Shown here one piece after another: positions 1 through 9,900 of a stretch of DNA of 64,000 nt (its first letter is position 1; every line of letters begins with the position of its first letter). This stretch comes from Gyrodactylus bullatarudis. Lineage: Eukaryota > Platyhelminthes > Monogenea > Gyrodactylidea > Gyrodactylidae. The stretch spans positions 157,822 through 221,821 of the forward strand of contig SSNU01000042.1 of the NCBI GenBank assembly GCA_012064415.1, read 5' to 3'. The notes under the pieces were generated by a model. The model saw only the letters and a list, made by a program, of their open reading frames with translations. It made no database searches and was not told the origin of the DNA. A program made the translations under genes and the position numbers.

Positions 1-1046
1 ACTCGTACCTTCAACATTAAATAGAAAATTATGAAAAGCTTTTCTTGTGAAGTTTACACCACCACCATAAACAATTTGTTACCAAAACTCTATATCATTC
101 TGATCAGAATTTAATTTCCTACAAAATGATATGAAAATCTAAAATTTTCGATATTTTTTGCAAAAAATAATTTCAAACTAACTAATAGACCTACAAAAAA
201 GTATGTGGAAAGAAGAAAAAAAAAATTTTTTCTTGGAAAGTTGGGGTGTGCCCTTTCCCATATGCCAAACCTGGGGGACAATTGTATTGATAAAAGTTTT
301 ATTCTAATGAAACCTAGAGTAACATCAAAAGAATTTCTTTTAAAATATGCAATTGACACTCGCCTGTCTTATTTCCAATCTTTATCAAGTTAGATATTCA
401 AAATTATTTTTATTAATGCATCCAAACAAAAGAATATTGTTTGAAGATGCCTTGTTAATTAACTAAAATGATCCAAATTTCCACTTTTTCTCATGTAGCA
501 TTCTTTTGTTCTCCATAAAGTTAATTAAAGAAATTTTACTAGAATTTTTTATATAACTACTTACAAGTAAGCCGATTACAAATAAAGGAAAATCTACTAA
601 ATCTGATGTCATAATCGAAAAATTTCATTGTTGTTAAATGCTTTTTAGAACAGAGAAAAAAGCTGGTTAAAATAAGCATTGTCGAGATTCCAGTGATAAT
701 TATTGAAATTCTTTCATCAAGTTTTTATTAGTTTTCAAAGAAATTCAATTTTTCTCAAGTGTGCAATCATTCTTTCCAACATAACCGACTAAGGGGTTCA
801 GTGTTTAAATTGATATTTTTCTCGTTCCTGTGATGTAAAAATTAATTTAACGTAACCCGTTCCCGATCATTTTCAAGCATTTCTGAGCATTTTTACTGAA
901 CATCTTACAAACTTATGACACAAAAGATCTAGCATGAACCAAAACTCGATATGATAATTAAACTACATAATAATGTTATTAACTATTAAATTTATAATTT
1001 TAATCAATTCAGTTCATTCGATAAGATTATTCTTAGTTAAAAACTA
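1..1046. other. AT-rich stretch without a recognised gene
   Basis: I see no convincing exon, RNA gene or complete element here. The short open frames on both strands have no recognisable domain and lie in AT-rich sequence. Confidence 0.4.
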
Positions 1047-1594
1047 TATATCACCCTTATAAGAAACCTAAAAATACAGATTTTCAATAAAAATATGATC
1101 TGGATTTCAAGATCCAATCACTTGTGATCTTATGAACTGATTTTCATGCCCTGACTATCTATGAAATCAGCACTTTATTACCTTTCATACTAGCCCATTC
1201 GAAGCTCGAGTGAACGCATAATTGATTCACACCCCTTTAATTTGTGATCCAAAACCCTGATTTTGATCGGTCGCTTACAAGTAGACCTACATAAAACAGG
1301 TTTTTCTAGAGTGCCTTTGAAGGGAAACTTTAATGTTCTTATGAAAAAGGACCTTCTCTTTTATATACTCAGATGCTTTTGAATTCTCTAAAAACTCTCT
1401 GAACCTCGCAATAAACCTCCAAAAACTCAATTTTTCGTACTTGTAAATTTTACCCTTAAAAACGCGAGTTAAACGGAAATCTAAATGCACCAAAGAATTC
1501 CTTGTAAAATTTTGGTATATTTGTATATATCTCGCGATATATTACGCTCTAATTTCTTCGGACTGGGGTGGCCATCGAGTTTCGGCTCCGACTT
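1047..1594 (+). repeat. Interspersed repeat A, copy 1
   Basis: About 550 bp of this interval recur, inverted, at 4755-5275 and, direct, at 23512-23943, with a partial copy at 9120-9340 and a fragment at 2030-2098. Shared landmarks are a GATCGGTCGCTTACAAGTAG block in the middle and the end block GGACTGGGGTGGCC followed by a CCGACT terminus. I find no protein, A/B box or clear terminal inverted repeat, so the class is unknown. Confidence 0.75.
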
Positions 1595-2029
1595 GAGTAT
1601 TTTACCAGAAAGACTTTAAGCCTGTGTCAGCTTTCAGGGAAACCACATTGAGTAAATTGCTTATATAGATGACAGGTAAGTATATCCTATTAATAAGAAT
1701 ACTATTAAAAGACACATGGATTTCTCATCATCCTATCTAATTTTGTGTGAAACACTGGTTTACTCTTTCCATGTATTAAATTGTAACACTTGGAGAGGAA
1801 ATTATTGATTTTTAAGTCGGAGCAAAACTCTGAAAATATATCTCTTGTAATAATCTACACTTAGTTAATGTATGAAAACGGGAATCTGTGATTTTTACAA
1901 GAAATCGAATTTGATCAATATTTTTTAGTAATCTAGGTCATGAGGTCTTCCTTCACAATTTTTAAGGAAAATACGGCAAATTTGAAGTTTTTAAAAAAAG
2001 CCAAATTCCCATATTTTTGAACTTTAATA

Positions 2030-2098
2030 GTGATCCAGATTTTGATCGGTCACTCGAAAGTAAACCTAGGTAAAACAGGATCTTTAGAGTGCCTTTTA
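2030..2098 (+). repeat. Repeat A fragment
   Basis: A short diverged match to the central block of repeat A (the GATCGGTC and AAAACAGG landmarks and the TAGAGTGCCTTT block). It is preceded at about 1965-2025 by a fragment resembling one arm of the foldback family described at 39735-40139. Confidence 0.5.
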
Positions 2099-2280
2099 TG
2101 TTCTGTATCAAAAAGGACCTTGACACTGATGAGTTTGAACTCTCTGGTTCTCACAATAAAGCTTTAAGTAATCAATTTTTCACATTTAGTTACAGTTTGT
2201 TTTTGTTCTATTCTATACTGCGTTCACTCAAATACACTTATGATTTGAATAGATTTTTGACAAAAAAGAATAGGATTTTA

Positions 2281-2529
2281 AACCTACTAGCAAAGTGGGA
2301 TCACTGGTTATTACTATATCCATGTGAATCTAACTTGAAGGAGATTGTCTTCTCACACCTAGATGTCAGATTTCGGATAAGCAAGTGTCAATTTCATAAG
2401 AGAGTCAAATAATATTCAACTCACGGTGGCAGATGTAGACGCGTTTCGTCCTTATTAAGACTTGTCAGTACACCATAGCCAGGATTCGAACGTTGTGAGG
2501 CAACGCTTCTAACCACTAGGCCAGAACCC
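2281..2529 (-). mobile_element. Hammerhead/tRNA-like element, left arm of an inverted pair
   Basis: This 249-bp segment is the reverse complement of 2609-2857, essentially without mismatch by eye, with a spacer of about 79 bp. Read on the minus strand it holds a tRNA-like A box and B box followed by a hammerhead-like core. The near identity of the arms suggests a recent inverted duplication or gene conversion. Its outer end continues no further than 2281. Confidence 0.8.
2425..2480 (-). ncRNA. Hammerhead ribozyme-like motif (probably impaired)
   Basis: Mirror copy of the motif at 2658-2713, read on the minus strand. It has the same CTGACAA core, where the hammerhead consensus is CTGANGA, so catalysis is doubtful. 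Confidence 0.55.
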
Positions 2530-2591
2530 CCGTTTTTCTCCTATTACTCGACACTCCCATAGTATTGACACCACCTGTACACTGGTTTTTT

Positions 2592-2901
2592 GTAAATAAA
2601 CACCATGTGGGTTCTGGCCTAGTGGTTAGAAGCGTTGCCTCACAACGTTCGAATCCTGGCTATGGTGTACTGACAAGTCTTAATAAGGACGAAACGCGTC
2701 TACATCTGCCACCGTGAGTTGAATATTATTTGACTCTCTTATGAAATTGACACTTGCTTATCCGAAATCTGACATCTAGGTGTGAGAAGACAATCTCCTT
2801 CAAGTTAGATTCACATGGATATAGTAATAACCAGTGATCCCACTTTGCTAGTAGGTTCAATGTCTAAAAACACTGTAATTTCCACATGGTGCTTATTTAC
2901 A
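2592..2901 (+). mobile_element. Short TIR element with tRNA-like head and hammerhead motif
   Basis: The interval is bounded by near-perfect inverted ends of about 20 bp (GTAAATAAACACCATGTGG at the left, its complement with one change at the right). Inside are a strong A box (TGGCCTAGTGG, 2615-2625) and B box (GTTCGAATCC, 2647-2656), spaced as in a tRNA-derived pol III promoter, then a hammerhead-like motif at 2658-2713. It encodes no protein. tRNA-headed SINE-like repeats with hammerheads are known from schistosome Sm-alpha satellites; that this copy also has terminal inverted repeats is an observation from this sequence. The terminal exon of the micro-exon gene A runs into it. Confidence 0.7.
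2658..2713 (+). ncRNA. Hammerhead ribozyme-like motif
   Basis: Layout is stem I 5' strand GGTGTA, core CTGACAA, stem II GTCT...GGAC, GAAA, a short self-complementary CGCG stem III, a GTC cleavage triplet, then TACATC, which pairs with GGTGTA (one wobble). An outer GGC/GCC pair extends stem I past an internal loop. The core reads CAA where GA is expected in CUGANGA, so activity is probably reduced or lost. Confidence 0.6.
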
Positions 2902-5369
2902 AGAATAGGACTTTTTGACACGAGAGCTTTATTTGAAATTTCATCTTCTCCTTCTTTTCTGTCTCCTTGATGCAACTGCCCTTCTGACTCTGAAATTGAA
3001 AGTGGAATTTAAGAATCGGCCCCTGAATCTCTATGGTATCTGTTTCTTTCTTCAAAAACATTTACTTACCGCCTTCTGATGATCTTTCTTCAGAATTGAA
3101 AAGTTTACAAAATTCTAAACAAATTCATACTTTCTTATCCTTCTTCTGCGAGCTCTAAATGAGAAAAAAGTAATTGTAATTAGCTCAAACAGTTAGCCCT
3201 GAATAATATCTAAGTAAACTGATAAGGTTTATTGACACTGCAATTATATGTTGAAGTCTTGAACTGATAATGTTTCTTTTTGGAGTAGAGAAATTCGTAA
3301 GGATTACTTACTGGTTGCGCTTGCCCATTGGTCTAATCAATGTTATAAGCTACATTCAAAGCAGATAAACTCACACATTCGAGCGCAATCTTGTTTAAAA
3401 AAGATGAAATTTTAAAGGTTGATTATCGTTTTTAGTGATACTGAATTTTAAGAACAAAAGAGTGAAGCTAAGATCAAACTTTGAAGAAGAAACCTCAAGA
3501 AACGATGAACTCACGTATTTCTAGCAGGTCTAGTTAATTAAAAACGAATTTCTGATTATAGTTCTCTGAACAAGGCATCAAAGAGTCTTTTTCTGGTACA
3601 GAATAATCATCTATGATATCCTTAAACTCACGCAGGCCTAGTTGATTAAAATTGAAATTTTATTAAATGTCTGACCAACTACTAATCGGAAATTGTTTTT
3701 GAAAGAGACTCAGAAAGGTTAAATCGAGAAAAGTTTTTTTCTGGTACATAAAATTTGTTTGAAAAAGAAAATTTTATAAATAAATAACCCAATTATAGTT
3801 TCATGAGTGAAAAGGGTTGATTCTAGTTATAAGAATATAGTGCTTTTATTTATACATGAAAGAGTGATATCCCTATCACGTTAGACTCTGTAATCTGGCT
3901 AATAGTAATAACGATAGAAATTATGTACAAGGGAGTGGGTAGTCTTACTGTAATTGAAAACACAATTATATCAACTAAAAAGAGAGATTAAAGAGTTTCT
4001 CTTTCGAAATGAACCCAATTAGTGTTAGAAAATGATTCATCAGCAGCAAAAATATATTCAAGTTAGTTGAAATGGATTTCGAATGTTGATTTTAGATTTC
4101 GTAGTGTTTCACATCATTCACAGAAGAAAACAATAAATCGGATTGATATATCTTTGGAATATTCTTCATTAACTCACGTAGTTGAAACAGTTCTGGTTAT
4201 GAGTTTCAGAAAAGATGAGTTTCATTTATATTTTTTCAACTGCAATAATATCCATTAGAAATATTTAGTTCTAGGTTCTTAGATTCGTCTTATTTGGACA
4301 AAACGCGCGTATATGTCTACCAAAGATGTATTTCTCTGATGATCTGTGAGTTTCTTTCGTACTATAGTCACGGTGGGATCCATTATAAGACAAACCTGTG
4401 AGATATATATTATCTAAGCACCTAGAAGAAAATATTTAATCTTTGTAAGTATAGATGCTACACAATTCATTAATAATATCCGTTAACTCACGTATTTGGC
4501 TCAGGTCTTGTTACAAATTAAGTTTCAAATTCTTGGTCTACTCATTGGGTTTGATAGGCTGTTTTTATTGTTGCTCGATTTATATTTTGATGTATTTAAA
4601 ATTGAAACAGGAACCTTGGTCGGAAATCATACGTCAAAAGATATATTTTTATGCCTGTTCGCAATCAGATAGCGTAAAACTATTAGCAGATTAAAAACTG
4701 ACTCTACATGTGTCATTCAAGTACACAAAATCATCTTTTAACTCATGTATAATACAGTCGGAACCAAAACTCGATGGCCACCCCAGTCCGAAGAAAAAAG
4801 AGCGTATAAAATAAACAAAAGTACCGAAATTTCACAAGGAATTCATTGGTGCATTCAGTTTTCCTTTTAATTCGCGTTTTTAAAATTTACAAGTACAAAA
4901 AATTGAGTTTTTTAAAGCTTTATTGCGAGGTTCAGAGAGTTTTTAGAGAATTCAAAAGCATCTAAGTGTATAAAAGAGAAGGCCCTTTTTCATAGGAACA
5001 TTAAAGTTTCCCTTCAAAGGCACTCTAGAAAAACCTGTTTTATGTAGGTCTACTTGTAAGCGACCGATAAAAATCAGGGTTTTTGATCACATAGTGAAGG
5101 GGCGTGAATCAATTATGCGTTCACTCGAGCTTCAAATGGGCAAGTATGAAAGATAAAAAAGTGCGGATTTCATAAATAGTCAGGGCAAGAAAATCAGTTC
5201 ATCAGATCACAAGTGATTGGATCTTGAAATCCAGATCATGTTTTTATTGAAAATCTCTATATTGTATATGGCTCAGGTTTAATTGAATAAAATTTTAATT
5301 AAAATCAAAGTAGGGAAATGAGAAAAGAAACTTTTTATCTAGAATATTACTCACGCATTTGCAGCAGGT
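2811..5369 (-). CDS. Micro-exon gene A, 3' part (5-residue repeat exons)
   Basis: I do not recognise the product. On the minus strand I read donor/acceptor pairs defining exons at 5355-5369, 4492-4506, 4178-4192, 3632-3637, 3515-3529, 3375-3389, 3312-3332, 3070-3114 and 2811-2989 (lengths 15, 15, 15, 6, 15, 15, 21, 45 and 179 nt). All begin with two bases that complete a codon and, except the last, end with one base of the next, so each can be skipped without a frame change. Joined, they read without a stop. The 15-nt exons encode related units: LLQM, LSQI, LFQL and LLEI, each closed by a split codon. The last exon is acidic (SEGQLHQGDRKEGEDE) and ends inside the inserted TIR/hammerhead element, so its present C-terminus is element-derived. 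The 5' end is not found; a Penelope-like fragment lies directly upstream. The architecture resembles flatworm micro-exon genes, most of whose products are secreted. Acceptors were chosen by eye; RNA evidence is needed. Confidence 0.5.
4257..4437 (+). mobile_element. Internally deleted hammerhead/TIR element
   Basis: The ends AGTTCTAGGTTCTTAGA and TCTAAGCACCTAGAA are inverted repeats matching the ends of the element at 17873-18173. The inner right part (CGCGTATATGTCTACC, then TGTGAGTTTCTTTCGTAC and GGTGGGATCCA) is also shared. The tRNA-like head and the 5' half of the hammerhead are missing, leaving only GGACAAAACGCGCG. It sits in an intron of micro-exon gene A. Confidence 0.7.
4755..5275 (-). 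repeat. Interspersed repeat A, copy 2 (inverted)
   Basis: Reverse-complement copy of the repeat at 1047-1594, diverged by a few percent and small indels. It lies in an intron of micro-exon gene A between the exons at 4492-4506 and 5355-5369. Confidence 0.75.
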
Positions 5370-5549
5370 CTTGTTAATTAAAATGTCTGATTAACTCTTA
5401 ATTGAGGTTTCATAAAGAAGATAGGTCACAGTCCTCATCAATCCAATTACAGATCAAAGAATCATTTTAAAACATTTAAAGGAAGCTTATATTATTCCCT
5501 GATACTTACACAATTGCCGGAGGACTATAGTTAAAATTAAATTTAAAAA

Positions 5550-6540
5550 GCCATTAGAGAAGCATTCAGAAGATTGGTATGATAGTGTTTCAAACATTTC
5601 ATTCATCTTTACCGATAAGGTTGTATATCTCCATTATGTCAGTTTTAGTCCAGCTTCACATAAAGTTGGCTTAGTAATTGGTCTAGGAAAGAGAATACGG
5701 AGGATTGCTAGTCTGGAAGAAATACCAAAAGAAATAGAGTCGGCGAAGTCTTGTTTAATGGGAAATGGTTATTCAGCCAAATTTGTGGACAAGTTCATCA
5801 ATCAACCTTTGGTTAGAGATGAGGTTGTCAATACAGAGGAAGGCAAGAAAACAAAATTTTTCATGAAACTTAACTTCAAAGGTGATGGTTTTAGTAATGA
5901 TGTTAGGAGAAGACTCAATAATCTCATCGATCAACATTATGATAATATACAATTGAAAATTGTATCTAAAACCCAAAGATTTTTCAGTTTGATTCATAAG
6001 GATTTACTAAAGCCTAAAGAAAAGACTCCTTTGATTTACAAATTCCGATGTGACTGTGGAGCTTCTTATATAGGACGTACGATTAGGAAATTTTCAACTA
6101 GGTCAAATGATCATCTAAAGAAGGATACAGCGGTGACAAGACAAATCAAACAGGAAAATCATGAGGCTTCGATTTCTAATTTCTCAATTTTGTATTAAAA
6201 TGCGGGTGATGACAGCACGGATTTGTGGGTGAAGGAGAAATTCTTCATCAATCACTTTAAACCAAACCTGTGTGTTCAGAAAAATTACTCTTATAATCTT
6301 CAATTACCCTGGCCTATGTGAGCATTTTCACCTTTCTCTTCACTGTTGCTATTAATTGAAGAGTTTTGGTGTTTTTTCAGCTCACATTATATTCTTATAT
6401 TTTTCAACTTTTACTATACTTCTTTCAAATGAATTTGTAAAATATCATTTTCAATCAAATTTTAACTTTTATCATTATTCATGTGTTACTACTGATGAAC
6501 TATAAAGAAATGTACATTTGGTGAATAAAACTTTTTCTTC
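5550..6540 (+). mobile_element. Penelope-like element, 3' fragment with GIY-YIG domain and hammerhead tail
   Basis: From about 5560 one frame reads through the C-terminal part of a Penelope-like polyprotein: a segment with SPASHK and LVIGLGKR typical of the end of the reverse transcriptase, a linker, then the GIY-YIG endonuclease (CDCGASYIGRT, then R and H at the usual spacing) and a conserved tail ending NLQLPWPM. An in-frame TAA at 6196-6198 breaks the endonuclease where the copy at 18556-19170 has a lysine codon, and the 5' two thirds of the element are absent, so this is a dead fragment. The 3' untranslated tail carries a hammerhead-like core. It inserted between micro-exon genes A and B. 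Confidence 0.85.
6486..6526 (+). ncRNA. Hammerhead ribozyme-like motif in Penelope-like tail
   Basis: The core CTGATGA (6492-6498) is followed after 8 nt by GAAA (6507-6510), the self-complementary TGTACA and an ATT cleavage triplet. TTACTA before the core pairs with TGGTGA after the triplet (six pairs, two wobbles), as expected for stem I. Stem II is very weak. Minimal hammerheads are known in the terminal repeats of Penelope-like elements. Confidence 0.65.
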
Positions 6541-6990
6541 TGTAACTACAGATAAGGTTGTACTCATTTTTTGAACTTCAAATTTAACTTTATGAGCTCA
6601 ACATTTTTGTTGATTTTGAGGTTCTGAGACGATGCAATGTACTGTTACTTGGGATCAATATTAAACGAATAATTGGAATTTGGTTCGGTAGAACTTGCCA
6701 TTACAATCTGAAGCACGGCACTACTTGATATCCTCTATTATCTAATAGTACCAAAGTGATTCTTGTGAAAATTCAAAAATTGAAGTTTCGTACAAGTAGA
6801 AATTTAAATTTCAACCTATGATTTGACAATTAAAAATATATAATGAAGTGGTGTTAAGGCTTGAGAAATCAGTATAAAATTTCCAATAGTCGAATCTGAT
6901 TGGTTGACACATGGCTCGAGGTGTTTTTTTCTCGAAATTTTGGTCGCGAGAAAAAACACCATTTTCGAGGTATAGATCTTGATAAATTTC

Positions 6991-9900
6991 TCACTCGTTG
7001 CTAGGCCCTTGATAGGCTGAGTCATCTTGGCCAGAGTAGCCGCTAACCACATTGATAGGTTGACTTGGATAACTTGAAGTAGCGTTGAGATCCAAATCTC
7101 GAGAGTAGTTTGATCTGCTTGTAGATTGATCGTCATCGCTCATACCGGAGTTCTGAGCATTGTAGTTAACGGTTCGATCGGCATACCTAAAAAGGTGTTT
7201 TATTAATAATAACACGTTTAAACTCTTTCACAAGCTAGTTTTAACAGGCAACTCACGAAGCTGATGTTCTAACATCAAATTAATTGGTTTTTATAAAAAA
7301 CACATGAAATTGAATAAAATGGAAATTTACAATTTACCATCGCTCCTAGAATACAATGAGAAAATTATTTCATTTTTCTTCATGAGACGTGATCATTTTT
7401 GAAGATAAAACTTGGGAAATCCATTAAATGGCCTAAATATTCCGGATTTTAGTGATTGCGTAGTAAAAATTCATTGTGTTTTAAAACTGAATGGTAAAGA
7501 ATTCTCCACAGAGGCTCCAATAGAAAATAATTCTTGGTAGTCATTTTCAGAGTTATTTGGTACTGTAATATGAGGTTAAAAATTTCACCCTCCCCTAGTG
7601 ATCAGTGATCATCTTGATGAGTAAGGGTCACGTTGAATTTTTATTGCTCAAAAAAAAGGAATAAGGAATTTTTTAAAACTTGCATCGAAAATAAATGTCT
7701 AGAGAGGTATAAATCAAAAACTCTTTAAATAGGGCTAAACTTGCAGTTCTTTCTTTCTTATTGGAGAAAGACATTCGTTAGAAATTCATCAATGGACAAC
7801 TTACTTATCCACCTCATAACTAGAGATTTAAATCAGCTTTTAGTCAAGACTACGAATAACGTACAACCTTAGATTTGTATCTCTGGGGAAGTTGATCAAG
7901 AATGCAATTTATCAATTTTCCTCACTTTGCTTTACATCTAAAGGTAACGATTATGAGTTTAGCCAAAATAAACTTCCAGGCATAACATATCCCTTAAAAA
8001 CTAACAAAATAGAATAATTAACTGCATAAAAAATAAACCTATTACTCAGTTAGATAATCAACTGCTATGGAAATGAATCTTTTCATCTCTGAACACTGAT
8101 AAGTTTAATAATTCAGACCTAAAAGGCCATTCTGTGAGCCTTTTCAGAAATGATTAGAATTCTTAAATTCATGGTATTAACAAAAAAATAGAATCTTTAC
8201 TAACAAGCCCTTCCTATGTTCACTGCAATTGAAAATAAAGAAAACGTTTTTAAATGAGTCCATAGAGATCGTTGAGAAGTTGATACTCACAAAGGCCTAC
8301 AATGATGTTTTAAACTAAAATAAATCTTTCTTACAATCGATATCCAGCGCGTCTATTTCCATAAGAAACGTTTTGCAGAGCGAATTTCTTACAACTCAAT
8401 TTCATTACTTTTATGAATATAAAGTTTAACCTTTCACAGATTCTCACTCGCAAAAAACAAAGCTACAATTATGTAATCATCCGTTATGAGATGAGAAATG
8501 GGAGATGGGTTACTCCTTCTTTAGGCAGATACCACTTTTGAATATTATCAAATTACAGACTTGTGAAACTTACACGAATGTTTTATTTCCATTGGGCCTA
8601 TGAAATCAGATGAGAAATTTCTACAGGGGGTTTCATCAAATGAGGCATTTGATATTTTGATATATTTCAGAATTTGTACAAATCACACAAAAACTCGAAA
8701 ATTCAAAAAAAAGATTACCCAGTTACTTATAAGTAAATACACGAGATATAAAAGTCATGACTCACTGATCTAAAATTGTTCCTTTTTCAGAGCTATGATA
8801 CTTTTGAGGTGGTCTGAACACATTAAAAATTAGAATAAACGATGGTATTTCATTTACATGATCCTGGAATAGTGGGAGAAAATTAGTTTGGACCATGAAA
8901 ACGCACAGTTCATAGAAATCCCTATTTTATGTTCGAATGAAAGAATATATTTTACTCTTCTCACAGTATCGAATAAACCCTGTTTTCAATTTTTCATCAA
9001 CCTGAATAGTTTTAGGTTCTTTATTTACATTTTATGACTATAGAAGTTGAACACATCAGAGAGTTGAAATTCAAATTCGGTTCATACACTTCATCTTCTT
9101 TGCTAGAAAGATCATGAATTTTTTATAAGGGCACCTTTGAAGGAAGAATTTTATGCTCTTTTGAAAGTGGACAGTGTTCCTTTATATACTCTGATGTTGT
9201 TAAAACCTCTCTGAACCTCGCCATGAAGCTTGAAAAACTATATTTTTCGTTCTTCTAAATTTTACCCTAGAAATATTTACTAAATATTAAGCTCTAATTT
9301 CTTCGGACTGGGGTGATTCCGACTGTATCTAGGGCCTAGATTCTAGGCTAATTCCTTCGATTGAAGAAATGGCCATACTCGATGAAAAATTTTCGTTTTG
9401 ATTTCGGAAAATGTGTTTTTCTCGGTTAAAACATAAGTTTATTTATGCATAAAATCAACTTTGAATGAATTTCTGGCTAATTCAACAATTTCTGGTTAAA
9501 CCGAATTTCGAAATTATCCAGATACCCCAAATCGCAATTGAAAATGCGGATTTTTGAAGAAGCGGAGAATAGACCATTTCAAAAATCTTAAAAAACTTTA
9601 TTAAATACAGCCTGAGGAAGACCACTTTTAAAATTTCATACTTGTCTACTGCATATTCTGGTGAAAAAAAATCCAGATATGTTGAAGATGTTTTTGGGAA
9701 AATGGGATTTTCGGGTATCAGAGTTTAAATTTCATAAATGACATTTTCTAAGTTTGATCTAACAGATTCGCATTCTAGCCGAAAAGACTATAATTAACTT
9801 AATCTACGAATTCCGTCTAGTTAGGAAATGGCTTGGAGTTTTTTTAATTTCCTACCCAAAAAGTGACTTGATCAAATTTCAACTAACTTTCCATCTTTCG

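Noticed and set aside
2607..2665. A genuine tRNA gene
   Set aside because: A and B boxes are good, but the anticodon arm and T arm are compressed and no acceptor stem closes; it is a tRNA-derived promoter, not a tRNA.
3131..3154. A 24-nt candidate exon of gene A (minus strand) with plausible splice sites
   Set aside because: In the phase shared by the other exons it contains TAA; the 45-nt exon at 3070-3114 uses an acceptor that would conflict with it.
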